64,000 nucleotides of DNA from Neelides folsomi (lineage: Eukaryota; Arthropoda; Collembola; Neelipleona; Neelidae), in the NCBI GenBank assembly GCA_034687125.1, contig JAQGBZ010000193.1:1-64000 (forward strand), read 5' to 3'. The notes under the pieces are model-generated. The model was not told the origin of the DNA. It saw only the letters and a list, made by a program, of their open reading frames with translations, and ran no database searches. Below, piece after piece: positions 1-12,386 of this stretch. Every line of letters starts with the position of its first letter. Within the stretch, counting starts at the first letter, position 1. Made by a program: the position numbers and the translations under genes.

Positions 1-915
1 CAAGTATGAAGATTAAATGTTTAATTTTGATAAAGTTATGCTTGTTTTTTAACAAACCGGGCTAACTCTGAAACACACTGTACATTCATACTACTCTTTA
101 CTCACGCTTCTGGTTCTAGTCAGCCATGTATAATAAGTAGGTATTAAGTGCTAACAATAAGTATTAGGAGTAGGAGATATTTTAGTTAAGGTAAATATGC
201 ACTTTAAGTATGTAAGTAATGATATAAATTACATAATTTACTATACGCATGTCTATATAATTTCCCAATAGGACAAAAGTTAATTTTTACAAAACAATCT
301 TCTGTCAAATTGCATAACTTATAAAGAATTGCTACTTATTGTTTTTTGTTAATAAAAGTATTGAGAAAGGAAGATTTCTTTAAAACCTATATTAATAGTT
401 AAAAAAGTAAAATAATATTTGAGATGTTTGAGATTAAGGACTAGAGTTATTACATTTTAGTCAAGTTTAAATTGTTAATAATATAAAAAAGTTTGATTTG
501 ATGATTCAATAAATAAATCTAAAATAGTAATAATTAATATTTACACAATTACCTAATTAATGCTTAAATTATTTACTGTAATAACATTATACTTATAATA
601 GGTATTACAGTCGACTTTGTATAATTATAGATTAAATGTAAATGGGTAATCTTATTACAATTATCTACTTTAAATAAGTAGCATTAGGCTAAGAAATTCT
701 AGAAATTCTTTAACACCACTTTCGATAATTTAATAAATATGAATCCAAATGACCGTATAAATACCAGTATTCAAATTGCCAGTCAAATCCCCATTTGTTA
801 TGAAGTTAAAATAATAAGTAAATTCTATATGTACCTTATATAAACATCATGATGGAATATCAATGTATAAAAGTATATAAAACACTCATAAACAAACTAA
901 ACAACAGATCATTGC
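1..915. other. Non-coding flank 3' of cornichon-4
   Basis: AT-rich sequence downstream of the cornichon-4 stop codon. I see no convincing exon, RNA gene or repeat with clear ends. The part nearest 900 is presumably the 3' UTR of the neighbouring gene. Confidence 0.5.
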
Positions 916-1768
916 TTAAAATTCATCAAAGTCATTTGGCATTGGTGTTACGGGCAGTGGATCAGCTTTCAGCATTGAAACAATCGTACTGTAAATATAA
1001 TAATTCAAATTAGTTATCATATCCACATTAACCTCATTACATACACCATGGCCCGATAATTGTGATATTTTTGGAATTTGGAATACCAGTATAAATATAC
1101 GAAAAAGGCAACGAGGTAATAGCCAATAACAATTAGTACATCCCTCATGTGCGTTTTCAATTGTCCTCGATTATGAATTTCGGCAGCATCGTAAACACCC
1201 ATATTTCCAGAAGGAACCCTTATGACTCTGCAGATCAATAATCATTTCATTATAGTAATGTACTCCATTTTAAAATAGATTTATAGAATAAATGCATTTT
1301 TTGTTTCTTACTCAAAAATTGTCCACGCGCTAACGGGAATATTTGCAAAAAAAAGCCAAAAGTATCCGTGAAGTAAGAAGAAGAATGTGACGAATCCTTG
1401 TGCACACATTTTTGGGATGGTCCACTGTAAACAAATGAGCAAACATTAAGTATGACCTGTGAAACTTTTTATGTTATTGTGCATTTTCATAAATAACATG
1501 TTATACCGATGTTCTATCACTATATTTGCTTACCATGTTAAGACGATTGCAGCATTGTGAAGCATTAATGTAATCACATTCTAAATCCGACAGTGTGATG
1601 ATCTGTAGACAATAATGTGTAATACAACCAGTTTAGAGTCATTATTGTAATATTATTAAAATGATCAAATGATTATAAATATATTCTTACAAAGTAGACG
1701 AGTAGGAAAAGTAGGAATCCGGTAATGGCCATCGAAAAAATGAAGAGGATTGTTTCTGACATAAACAT
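916..1768 (-). CDS. CNIH4: Cornichon family cargo receptor 4
   Basis: Five exons, read on the minus strand: 1691-1768, 1534-1602, 1312-1424, 1087-1227 and 916-988. Phases close to a 157-residue protein. It matches CNIH4 rather than CNIH1-3: exon 2 encodes [14 protein letters not shown] and exon 4 encodes [20 protein letters not shown], both diagnostic of that member. Hydrophobic segments lie near residues 7-26, 55-80 and 115-135. Cornichon proteins are ER membrane cargo receptors that load clients into COPII vesicles; CNIH4 is known to help GPCR export. The start could be Met1 or Met3. The C-terminal tail after the last membrane segment is longer than in human (139 residues) and ends PMPNDFDEF, acidic. 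The gene is divergent from MRPL40, with 615 bases between start codons, so they may share a promoter. Confidence 0.93.
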
Positions 1769-2383
1769 TGCTGCGATTTTAATCTAACTTTCCTTTGAAA
1801 CTTGAAATGAAGAGTAATGTATTTGATTTATTGACTTAAAGTTTAAGCTACTTTAATTTTCACAAAGCACAGTAAAATAAAAAGTTTGCAAATGCGGTTA
1901 GAATGCCGCAATAAAATTAAACTATTGTTTAATTGTGTCCTTAAATCTTTAAAATAAATATAATGTGCTGAACGAAATAATGCGTCAAATCACTTTTGGA
2001 GATTCCTTCGACTTCGAAGAAATGATAATCTTTAGAATACGCATGAAAATTTGATTCGACGTCTGCGAGGCAAATGATCCTTATATCATATTATGCCTTA
2101 TATGATACGAAAGAGATCAGAGATATTGACTATATAGCGTCTATTGTATTTAGTTCTGTAATATGTAGGAAATTTGGGAAATATAATTCGAGGTGCAAAA
2201 GCATTGCGATCTATAGCGGCAATCCTGCAGTATTTTAAAGGAATCCATGAAATTATTCAATAAAATAATCAAAGATTACAAGAAATGAATAGCAAAGTCT
2301 TTTTCAATATTCTGATTTGATTTTTGATTTATTTTATTGTCGAACAAGGTTAATAGAAAAGGATATAGTTTTTACAACTAAAA
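1769..2383. promoter_or_regulatory. Shared intergenic region between CNIH4 and MRPL40
   Basis: A 615-base AT-rich gap between two divergently read start codons. It must hold both 5' UTRs and promoters. I see no clear TATA box placed correctly for either gene, which fits housekeeping promoters. Inference from layout only. Confidence 0.4.
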
Positions 2384-3346
2384 ATGTCAAGCCTTTGGAC
2401 TGGAATCGTTAAAAACTTTAGTCAACTAAACATGAGGTAATGAGGATTACAAAATGCAATTTATACTACACATTGTACATATGTTTTAAAGATTTTTTAT
2501 ATTAATTAGAAATCGTTCGTATTTTCGTATATTGTTTACGGTTCTTCCAATTCAACCTAAAACTAAACTAAAATAAAAATTGATTTTTATAGGCTCTGCT
2601 CTGCCCAAATTCAGAATTCATTCATGCGGCCATCAATAAATTCAATCCATTCGTCTGCTACATTAAAGTGAACAAATTATTAAAAATTAAATTAACTAAC
2701 TTTAAGAACTCAATTTAATATTTAGCATCAATAATACAGTTTTATTAATTTATAGCGCTGAGCCCCTGAAAAGGAAAAAGCGTCTCGATCCAGCCATTGT
2801 ACGTGCTAGAGAAGATCGGAAAAGAAGAAAACTTGAAAAATCTATTAGGAAACTTCAAAAGATTTCAAAACAATTGAAACCATTAGATGAAATTGAAGTT
2901 CCTCCTGTTATCTTAGATGACCCAAAGTAAATCAAATTACTAATTACTTATATTATTACAATTTTACGCCTATATTATTTTTGTGATATTTATTTTAACC
3001 GCTTCAATTTTTGATTTATAGAGTAAGACGTCGACCTCCTGTTAAACTTGATCTTGCAGAAGTCGAACATCGTTGGCGTTTAGAAAAACGCTGGGCAAAG
3101 TATCAATCAGAGAGGGTCAAAACTGAAGTCTCTGTTTTCAACACACTGTTCAATAGTCAAAAGAAGGCCTTGGATGAACTTCGACACGAGTCCGAAGAAC
3201 TTTATCTGGCCGCAGTAGCTCCTGATGAATCCTTAATTCCTTATGAAGCAAAAGGTCCCACGGACACACCGCCATTGAAAGAATACAATACACCTCAAGG
3301 AGACTATATAGATATTTCTAAGGATTGGAATGCTCCTCCAAGTTAA
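2384..3346 (+). CDS. MRPL40: Mitochondrial large ribosomal subunit protein L40
   Basis: Four exons: 2384-2436, 2593-2667, 2756-2926 and 3022-3346, giving 207 residues (human MRPL40 has 206). The family signature is clear: AEPLKRKKRLDPA in exon 3 matches the human SEPLRKKKKVDP block, and the last exon carries RWRLEKRWAKYQSER, LIPYEAKGPTDTPP and GDYIDISKDW, matching the conserved C-terminal half. The N-terminus is short, basic and serine-rich, fitting a mitochondrial targeting peptide. The protein is a structural component of the 39S subunit of the mitochondrial ribosome in the matrix. A possible polyadenylation signal (attaataaa) follows the stop near 3360. The 464-base gap to the convergent cytidylyltransferase gene holds only 3' UTR-like sequence. 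Confidence 0.95.
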
Positions 3347-3810
3347 AATGTGTTCACAATTAATAAATGATATAAATACAACTTCGTTCAAAAATACGAA
3401 TTCAAGATTTAATAAGAATATATAACAGGCTTTTAACACATCAATTAGTGAATGGCAGAATATAAGTGTTATATTTGTTTTATATCTTAAACCGGATATT
3501 AGGGATACATGAGCTTTGATATCCGATTTGATATTTGGGAATAAAAACCATGCAAAAGACTAGACTCATATTGACAAATTTGGTCATTGACATTAATTGG
3601 CATTGTTAATTACATTTACGATTAGAATATTTTTAAGTAGGGTACAAATTGAATAGATAAGCATTTAAGTTAACGTACATACATATGTAATTATTAAGAA
3701 ATTGTTGGATTATTTCAAAGGAAAGGAATGAAATGCAATCTAAAATGCACACACAATTAATTTGAATGAAGATAACACTTCGTGGATAGCGTAAAGGAGC
3801 AAATGCCAAA
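3347..3810. other. Convergent 3' flanks
   Basis: The stretch between the MRPL40 stop and the PCYT2 stop, which face each other. It is AT-rich, consistent with two 3' UTRs. Open frames here are short and show no protein similarity I recognise. Confidence 0.5.
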
Positions 3811-5768
<1,958 letters not shown>

Positions 5769-6902
5769 TGTTTTAAATTTTCGGGATGTCCAAAATTTGA
5801 CAAGTCAAAGTGTTGCAATGAAATGAGAAATTTTTAAATATAATGAAAAGCAATGAATTTATTCTCGCGTGACTCGTAATAAAGGATGACTGGTCAGTTA
5901 GTTGAGGAATCCTTTGTACTTCCTATATACTATATGTATACTATATTCTCATGACGTGGAATATTTTCCTTATAATTTTAATTACTTAATGACTTTTGGT
6001 TATACATATGAGATCCAGCTGGACTTTTGACTTTGGATGTGATGATATAGTAAGTGAAACTACCCCGCGCAGACGAACTATCCATTATTTGTCTATCCAA
6101 CTTCGAGATATAATTGTTGTCCTTTCAGTTTATTTCACAGCCTACACCTTTTATCCAATTCCATTTGAGCAATTATAATTTAAATTAACTACGAGGAACT
6201 GCCCTAAATGCGTATTATTAGATACAATTATTGTAACACGAATCGATCCCTACCGATCGATCATAGTGTTTCATAATATCGGATTAAATTTTCCGTTACA
6301 TAACAAATTTCCTAATTCATCCCACAAAATACTTTCATTTCCATACTGAGACCTCGAAGGACTAATTTCATAAATCAACAATAAAAGGTAATCTAAACAA
6401 TATTCAAAAATCAAATTGAATACGTTATTTAGCATAATTGGGTATTTTTGGTTTTAAAAGTGATTCATTGCTTATACTTATGTTCAATATGATCACGAGT
6501 TTTATTTTTTGCTCTGTAAGTAAACATTTTTTACTGGCCTTGCAAACTTACAGGCTTATTTGTTTATTAAGCAAAATTTAATAAGTATTTAAGCCATTAT
6601 TATATGCATTAATAATAAAGGAATTGTAATATTGTTTAAAGGTCAATATTCAATTCATATTATTACTTTTATATTATAATTTGGTTAATTTTTATGTTTT
6701 TAGTTGATTAGCTGAGTTCGTGGCTTCCAATTCTAGCATTGAAAAATTATTCATTTGATTAGTAAGTTGAGAGCCACTTGATTGGTCATTTAAATTATTT
6801 TGTACTGATAGGACTTTTGTTAACAATTAAATGGATTTACATGATTGATGCGATTATATTGTTACAAACCAGTAATAAATCATTTTTTCTAATTTAAACA
6901 GG
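5769..6902. promoter_or_regulatory. Intergenic region between PCYT2 and the syntaxin gene
   Basis: The upstream region of two divergently read genes. The syntaxin ATG sits two bases after a splice-acceptor-like sequence (ttaaacag), so a non-coding first exon of that gene probably lies here; a donor-like aaaaggtaat near 6384 is one candidate. Nothing else recognised. Confidence 0.4.
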
Positions 6903-8135
6903 ATGTCGACTCGTTCTGGACTTATGTCTGGAAAAGATAGAAAATCCTATGGAACTGCTGGGAACGATTCTGAATACCGAGTGGATTTTGAAGGGCCTGG
7001 GACTTCCTCATCTCCCATATTTTTCGATGCGGCCCAATTTTACAGGCTCTGTGATAATATTACTTCGAATATATTTTCACTAACAAAACATGGTGGTTAT
7101 TCCTCAATATAATAGATATTAATTCATGAATGTCTTGAAATATATTTATAAATCATTATCATATTTTTACATTCTTGAATAACAAAAGATACTTTTTTCT
7201 AGCGAATTCACTTGATAGAACTTTGAGAGCTATCGGGTCTAAAAATGATTCTAAAGAGCTTCGGGAATCAGTCCATAACACTCATACAATTGCTAGCAAA
7301 ACCATTACTGATACAAGTACATATTTAAAGCAAATAGACGCTTTAGTGAAGAATCCTCGAGCTCCAGGAGGAAAAGAAGAAAAGATGCGAGTCACTCGAC
7401 TCACTCATGATTTCCAACAATCTGTGCAGAGATATTCTGATCTTCAAAAGCAAATTTTGGCCAAAATGAAGTCCAACATTCTTCCCTTGTCTAGATCAAC
7501 ATCAACATTTGAAGGTGGAGACAATGAAGAACATCAAGAATCCTTAATTGCCTCAGAAGCTGAACGCCAAGCACAGCTCCAACTCCAAGAGCAGCTCGAA
7601 TTCGAACAAGGAATGATGATTGAAAGAGAAGACAGAATTCGTCAAATTGAATGTGACATTGTGGACATTAATGGTATTATGCGAGACTTGGGGGAGATGG
7701 TACACGAACAAGGAACAATGATTGGTATAATTAAAACATTTAATTTTACTTAAACAATTTTTGAGAATTTTTTGAATATTAAATAGTTATTATTTTATAA
7801 AGATTCAATTGAGGGTCATATTGAAACAACTCATCAGGATGTTGAAGATGGCACAGCCGAGCTTAGAAAAGCTTCAGCATATCAAGTTAGTTTCATCAAT
7901 CAAATTAAATTTATATATTGATTAAAATATTAGAATTAATATTTAGAATTAGTTACAATTATATCCCGTATGCCGCATATTATATTAAACCATGACCAAT
8001 TGTAGTTAATTATATTATTAATTCTATTTTTACTTTCAGACAACTTACCGGAAAAGATTGTTTTGTCTTCTTGGAGCAGGACTGGCTGTTTTGATTGTTG
8101 TGATAATTATTCTCGTAACTCAACTTAAAAGTTGA
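6903..8135 (+). CDS. STX7: Syntaxin-7/12-type Qa-SNARE
   Basis: Exons 6903-7092, 7203-7724, 7803-7885 and 8040-8135, giving 296 residues. The order is that of endosomal syntaxins: an N-terminal three-helix (Habc) region starting near residue 45, with LDRTLRAIGSKNDSKELRES and DFQQSVQRYSDLQK; a SNARE motif at about 200-262, with DRIRQIECDIVDINGIMRDL and MVHEQGTMIDSI carrying the central glutamine; and a C-terminal membrane anchor at about 272-293 with only KS after it. Human STX7 aligns across the SNARE motif. Such proteins drive fusion of early and late endosomes and lysosomes as the Qa-SNARE. The first 45 residues are longer than in human STX7 and Gly/Ser-rich. STX7 and STX12 cannot be separated from this sequence alone; a Drosophila relative is Syx7/Avalanche. 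Confidence 0.93.
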
Positions 8136-9589
8136 TATCCTACAATATAAACACGGAACACTATGCGCGGTGAATTTATTTAATTTTTCATTATCTCTAT
8201 CCGTTCAACTTGTTTATAAAAGATGTTAAGCATTTTTTATTTGATCAATCTCTACATAAATTGCCATAATATGATAGTGATAAACAATAACAGTGATTGC
8301 TATTGAATTTATATACATAACTTCATGTAATTTAACGTAATTAAACATCTCGATTCGCAAATACAGATTACAACTTATAGATTTATTAATTTAAATTTAT
8401 TATATTTATTCAGTGCTTACTAAATAATTAAAATCTATCGGTGTAAATCTTTAACGTTTGTACGCCACAATTGTCAACAAAAATACTAATTTTTAATATT
8501 TGTAACATCATAGTCCATTAATTATTTAAATAATGTCATTTAAGGATAAATAGACACAATGCATCAACATTATTCAATTGAATATTTAAGTGTGTATTTT
8601 ATTCAATACCAATGTAAGTACTTATACTTAAGTGTACCTTTTACAATGACTTATTTATAGTACCATTTTATAATTATTTGCTTAATAATTAATAGGTAAC
8701 AGTATTTGACTAAATATTTAATCACATTGTAAAATACAGATTTGTGCTATAAATGTTAATATTTTTACAAGAAAAAATACTCCCAATATATTTAATTCCT
8801 TCAATTTTCATTAAAGTATATGTAATATCTCATTTGTAATTAATTGTAACAATTTTTTAATGTCTTTTGATTATTATTATTATAATAGCTTTAATATCTA
8901 AAAATGCTAAAAATATAAATGTGTGGATTTGGACAATAAATAATTTAAAACGAAAAAATAAATATTAAAGATTTATTGATATTGTTTACTCTTAAAGTTA
9001 AATAACTAGAATGGAAGGTAATATTTTAATCATAACATGTTACCTATTAACATTTGCAACAAATGTGCTAACACCACAAAACGGATTTTTATTAATTCAC
9101 GAGTCATAAAGATGAAGATTTTACAAAGGGTAAGTTGCTGGCCAGTTCCAAGTTCCAATTGAAGGAAATATTTCTTATTTGCTTGTACTTGTAGTAGGTA
9201 AGAATTTATACCTAAATGTATAATTTGGAACTGTATGTTAGTAAAGTATGTATCTATCTTTATGCACATTTTGAATATGATGCATATAAATACAAATTAC
9301 CTACTCATTTGGTATATATTTTATATTAAAATTTTAATCTTGTAGTGAGATCATGTCAATTTTGGAATGTATTTTAATTAACTATTTTTTGTATATTAAA
9401 TGATCGTTCACATTCAATATTGTATAGGTATTATGTGTTACCTACTTAAGTAATAAGGTTACGAGATAATTTGAAGACTATAATACCAGTAAATATAAAT
9501 ATTTATCCTTAGGTATTACTCATTTTACATTATGCACATTATATAACGTGTATTTAATAAAATACTTTTAATTCCACAGATCATTCTAG
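8136..9589. other. AT-rich intergenic DNA
   Basis: The 3' flank of the syntaxin gene followed by very AT-rich sequence. I see no exon-like block, structured RNA or repeat with definable ends. Confidence 0.45.
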
Positions 9590-9841
9590 GTACATATTCC
9601 CGAAACCAACCTAGCCGTGCACTTCGGGACTTTAGCGTCATATCAAGATTTGAATGTCTCATATTGTCTCAAGCAATATGAACGTATGTTATTTAGATGA
9701 CATCGAAATTATCTTTTACTCCGTTCAGAAAAAAATTATAGAGAAAATGTTCAAAACGTTATAAAGGGCAATTTGAGACATTCAAATATTGATATGGCGT
9801 TAAAGTTCTGAAGTGCACGGCTAGATTGGTTTTGGGAGTAC
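9590..9841. mobile_element. MITE-like hairpin element, about 250 bp
   Basis: Two long arms are inverted copies. The left arm from 9590 contains cctagccgtgcacttc and then gtcatatcaagatttgaatg. The right arm, read on the other strand from 9841, gives ctagccgtgcacttcagaac and catatcaatatttgaatg. The arms are about 80-85 bases with roughly 85-90 percent match and enclose a short AT-rich centre of about 90 bases. There is no reading frame inside. A non-autonomous DNA transposon (MITE) is the simplest reading; the gtac at both tips makes the exact duplicated target unclear. Confidence 0.75.
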
Positions 9842-10256
9842 ATTAAATCTATCAGCTCTGTACATTCAGTAGAAATGTCATTCGATTAAGTGAGAAATTA
9901 TCAATCTTTCATTAGTTCAATAAATATCAACAATTATTTAATTATTATCATTAGCGTATACCTCTTGCTTGATTGAAGAATCAATATTTGCTCCCAATTT
10001 CCAACTTTTCTTGTTCAGCCTCTTTCACATCTACATTCAAATTGTAAGAATTTTTGAATCTGTATTCAATTCACTTTTATCTGCAATGTTTACATATTCC
10101 GCTTACGTATTTAAGAAAATAAATATAAATTAGATGGTGTAATATTATTCCGAATATCATTTAATGAAGAATACAAGTAAATCGACTCATTACTGATGGA
10201 TATAAGTTAATTATTTAAATTGTCTAACATTAAGGTCTTTACATCTACAGTACAAC

Positions 10257-10802
10257 GTGGCCCAGCGTTAACTAAGTATTTTTGATCATCCCTAACTTTT
10301 TATATTTTTTAACACAATTTTCTCATAGATTATCATTATTTGCTTAATGCATCAGACAACTAAAATAATAATCTCAATATGTGATTGCAGTCCCATTTAC
10401 TTCAATACAGCCTTTCAAACAACCTTTGGAAGCTTCTCAAGCTATTTTACATAACGCATAAAGAAGCGGACATTTCACTGAACGCTTGGACAATTCCAAC
10501 TATGAGCTCCACAAGGGTTAATGGAATTTTGTAGACATTGTTGTTCTTTACATAACCCCAAAAGAAAATCGAGTGGTTGGGGATGGGATTGTCCAAGAGT
10601 TCAGTGAAATATCCGTTGCTATGTGTGTAAATGAACTTGGGCTTTCAACGCTGCGCTGAAGCTAATGGTGCTCAAACCACAAATTAAGATTAATTTTCTA
10701 GTTGTATGATGTATTGAGCATATAATGATATTCTTTGAGAAATTCAGGTAAAAAATAAAAAAGTTACGGATGATCAAAAATACTCAGTTAACGCTGGGCC
10801 AC
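10257..10802. mobile_element. MITE or foldback element, about 545 bp
   Basis: Terminal inverted repeats begin gtggcccagcgttaact on both sides (left from 10257, right ending 10802) and continue through tatttttgatcatcc. The inverted match extends inwards almost the whole way: gcggacatttcactgaacgc with cttggacaatt near 10470 pairs with its complement near 10600. The element is therefore close to one large palindrome. It has no open frame of note. It sits in intergenic DNA 3' of Slo2. Confidence 0.75.
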
Positions 10803-12119
10803 CCGATATAACTGTACAGGTGTGTACAATATACTCATGGTATTGGTTTGGGCTCGGGTTTGAATTGTTGGATGTTATATACACCTACACTACAAGATCT
10901 ACTGTTTGTCTACAATATGAGTACTTATATTATTATAGTATCTGTATGATTTGTATGCATTTATTTGTATAATAGATTCTTAATTGACGAAATGCACTAA
11001 TTAATATAGCTTTTGATCTTTCATCTTAACCATCAATTTATTAATTTCTTGAGTTAATGGGTGAAACAGCTAATTAAAACACAAACGAAGTTGCCATCAA
11101 AGATTCTTAACAAGAGAATACTAATTCTATCTTCTTGTATTCTCGTTAGTAATCATTTAATCATTGAAATGTATGTATTAATTATACTAACTGTACAGTA
11201 CATGATGTAATACGTTTCAATTTACTTGATTTGAGTAAAACTTTAAGAATTAACTATGAATTCGAAACACTGATCTGACTATGGTAATGTTCTAATATGG
11301 TATGTGATTAAGTAAAGAATGAATGTAATTCAATATTAAATTAGCTTTTTCCACCCCTTTCGATCGAGTTTCATTGAAGTTTGTTTTTTGTATGAAAAAG
11401 TTCCGGGTATACTATATACTAACGTTACATGTTATATGCATGTCCCACATCCCATTCAATGAAATCAAATAATATGGTTCTCTTCCTTATCGTTAGTTGG
11501 ATTTTCAAAAGGAAATAATTAGGAAATGTTTACAATGGGGTTTCATTTAATGTTTCTTGTGTCAGGAGTCTTATTTCGAAGTAAAAGGCGCCCACAGTGT
11601 AAATGCTTCAAAGGTGAACATCGACCTCAGGAGTTCTTTTATTACTTGGATTTCACTAGGCACTAATTGGGACTTGGGTGAAGGAAATCTGTAATTGGAG
11701 AACCATTGAGTTAGGAATTAGAACTTGAATTATTCTCTCGGTGCATAAACGACATATTAAAATTTTAAAAGAAGATATTACCAGGTATAGCATGAAGCAT
11801 TATTCAATTGGATATTGAGAAGTCAATTTATAAGATAAAATATGCTACCGATATAATATAAAATAAATGTTATTGAATGTTAATTATTACTTTTTTAAGT
11901 TTTTATGCTCATTATATGCATTAATGCATTATATGGCCATATGGTGTTCTATAGTACTCTAAATGTATGTAGGTATGTATAGGTATTTACCAATATGTAC
12001 ATGCGATGTGTAAAAGTTTAAGTATGTACACTTTTATAAATACAGTTAGTAATATTAAAGTAATTTTAAGTAGCTGTATATAATATTTATATTGTGAGTT
12101 TACAAAAATGTTAATTATA
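10803..12119. other. AT-rich 3' flank of Slo2
   Basis: Sequence beyond the Slo2 coding end on the minus strand. It probably includes the 3' UTR. I see no separate gene. The composition changes sharply at about 12,160, where GC-rich coding-like sequence starts. Confidence 0.45.
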
Positions 12120-12386
12120 TTACACATTGTCAGGTACGTGAGTTTTTACAATGCGAGGCTTATTGAACTTTGTGCTAGAGTTAGTTGGAGTTGCTCTACT
12201 GAGAGACGGAGCGAAAGAAAACGGTTTCCATCTCTTGTGCGGGTGAGCAATAGGCCCTTTGTTTTGACTTGCAAACCCCGTGAGACTCGACCTCCGAGGT
12301 GACCGTGAGTAAGAAGGCTCACTCTCCTCCGCCAAGTCATAAGAAGGGTATTTGGAGAGGGTGGGGCGGGGAGAGGTCTCCGTATG
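12120..12386 (-). other. Coding-like in-frame extension behind the Slo2 stop
   Basis: On the minus strand, directly after the TGA at 12387-12389, the same reading frame stays open for 88 codons and ends with TAA at 12120. The stretch is markedly richer in GC than the flanking intergenic DNA, and its first three quarters use codons like the exon before it. The product is Ser/Pro/Arg-rich, with segments such as YDLAEESEPSYSRSPRRSSL and HPHKRWKPFSFAPSLS, like a disordered channel tail. Either the TGA is sometimes read through, or an intron removes it, or this was coding sequence until recently. The base after the stop is C, which is the leaky context for TGA. Confidence 0.5.
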
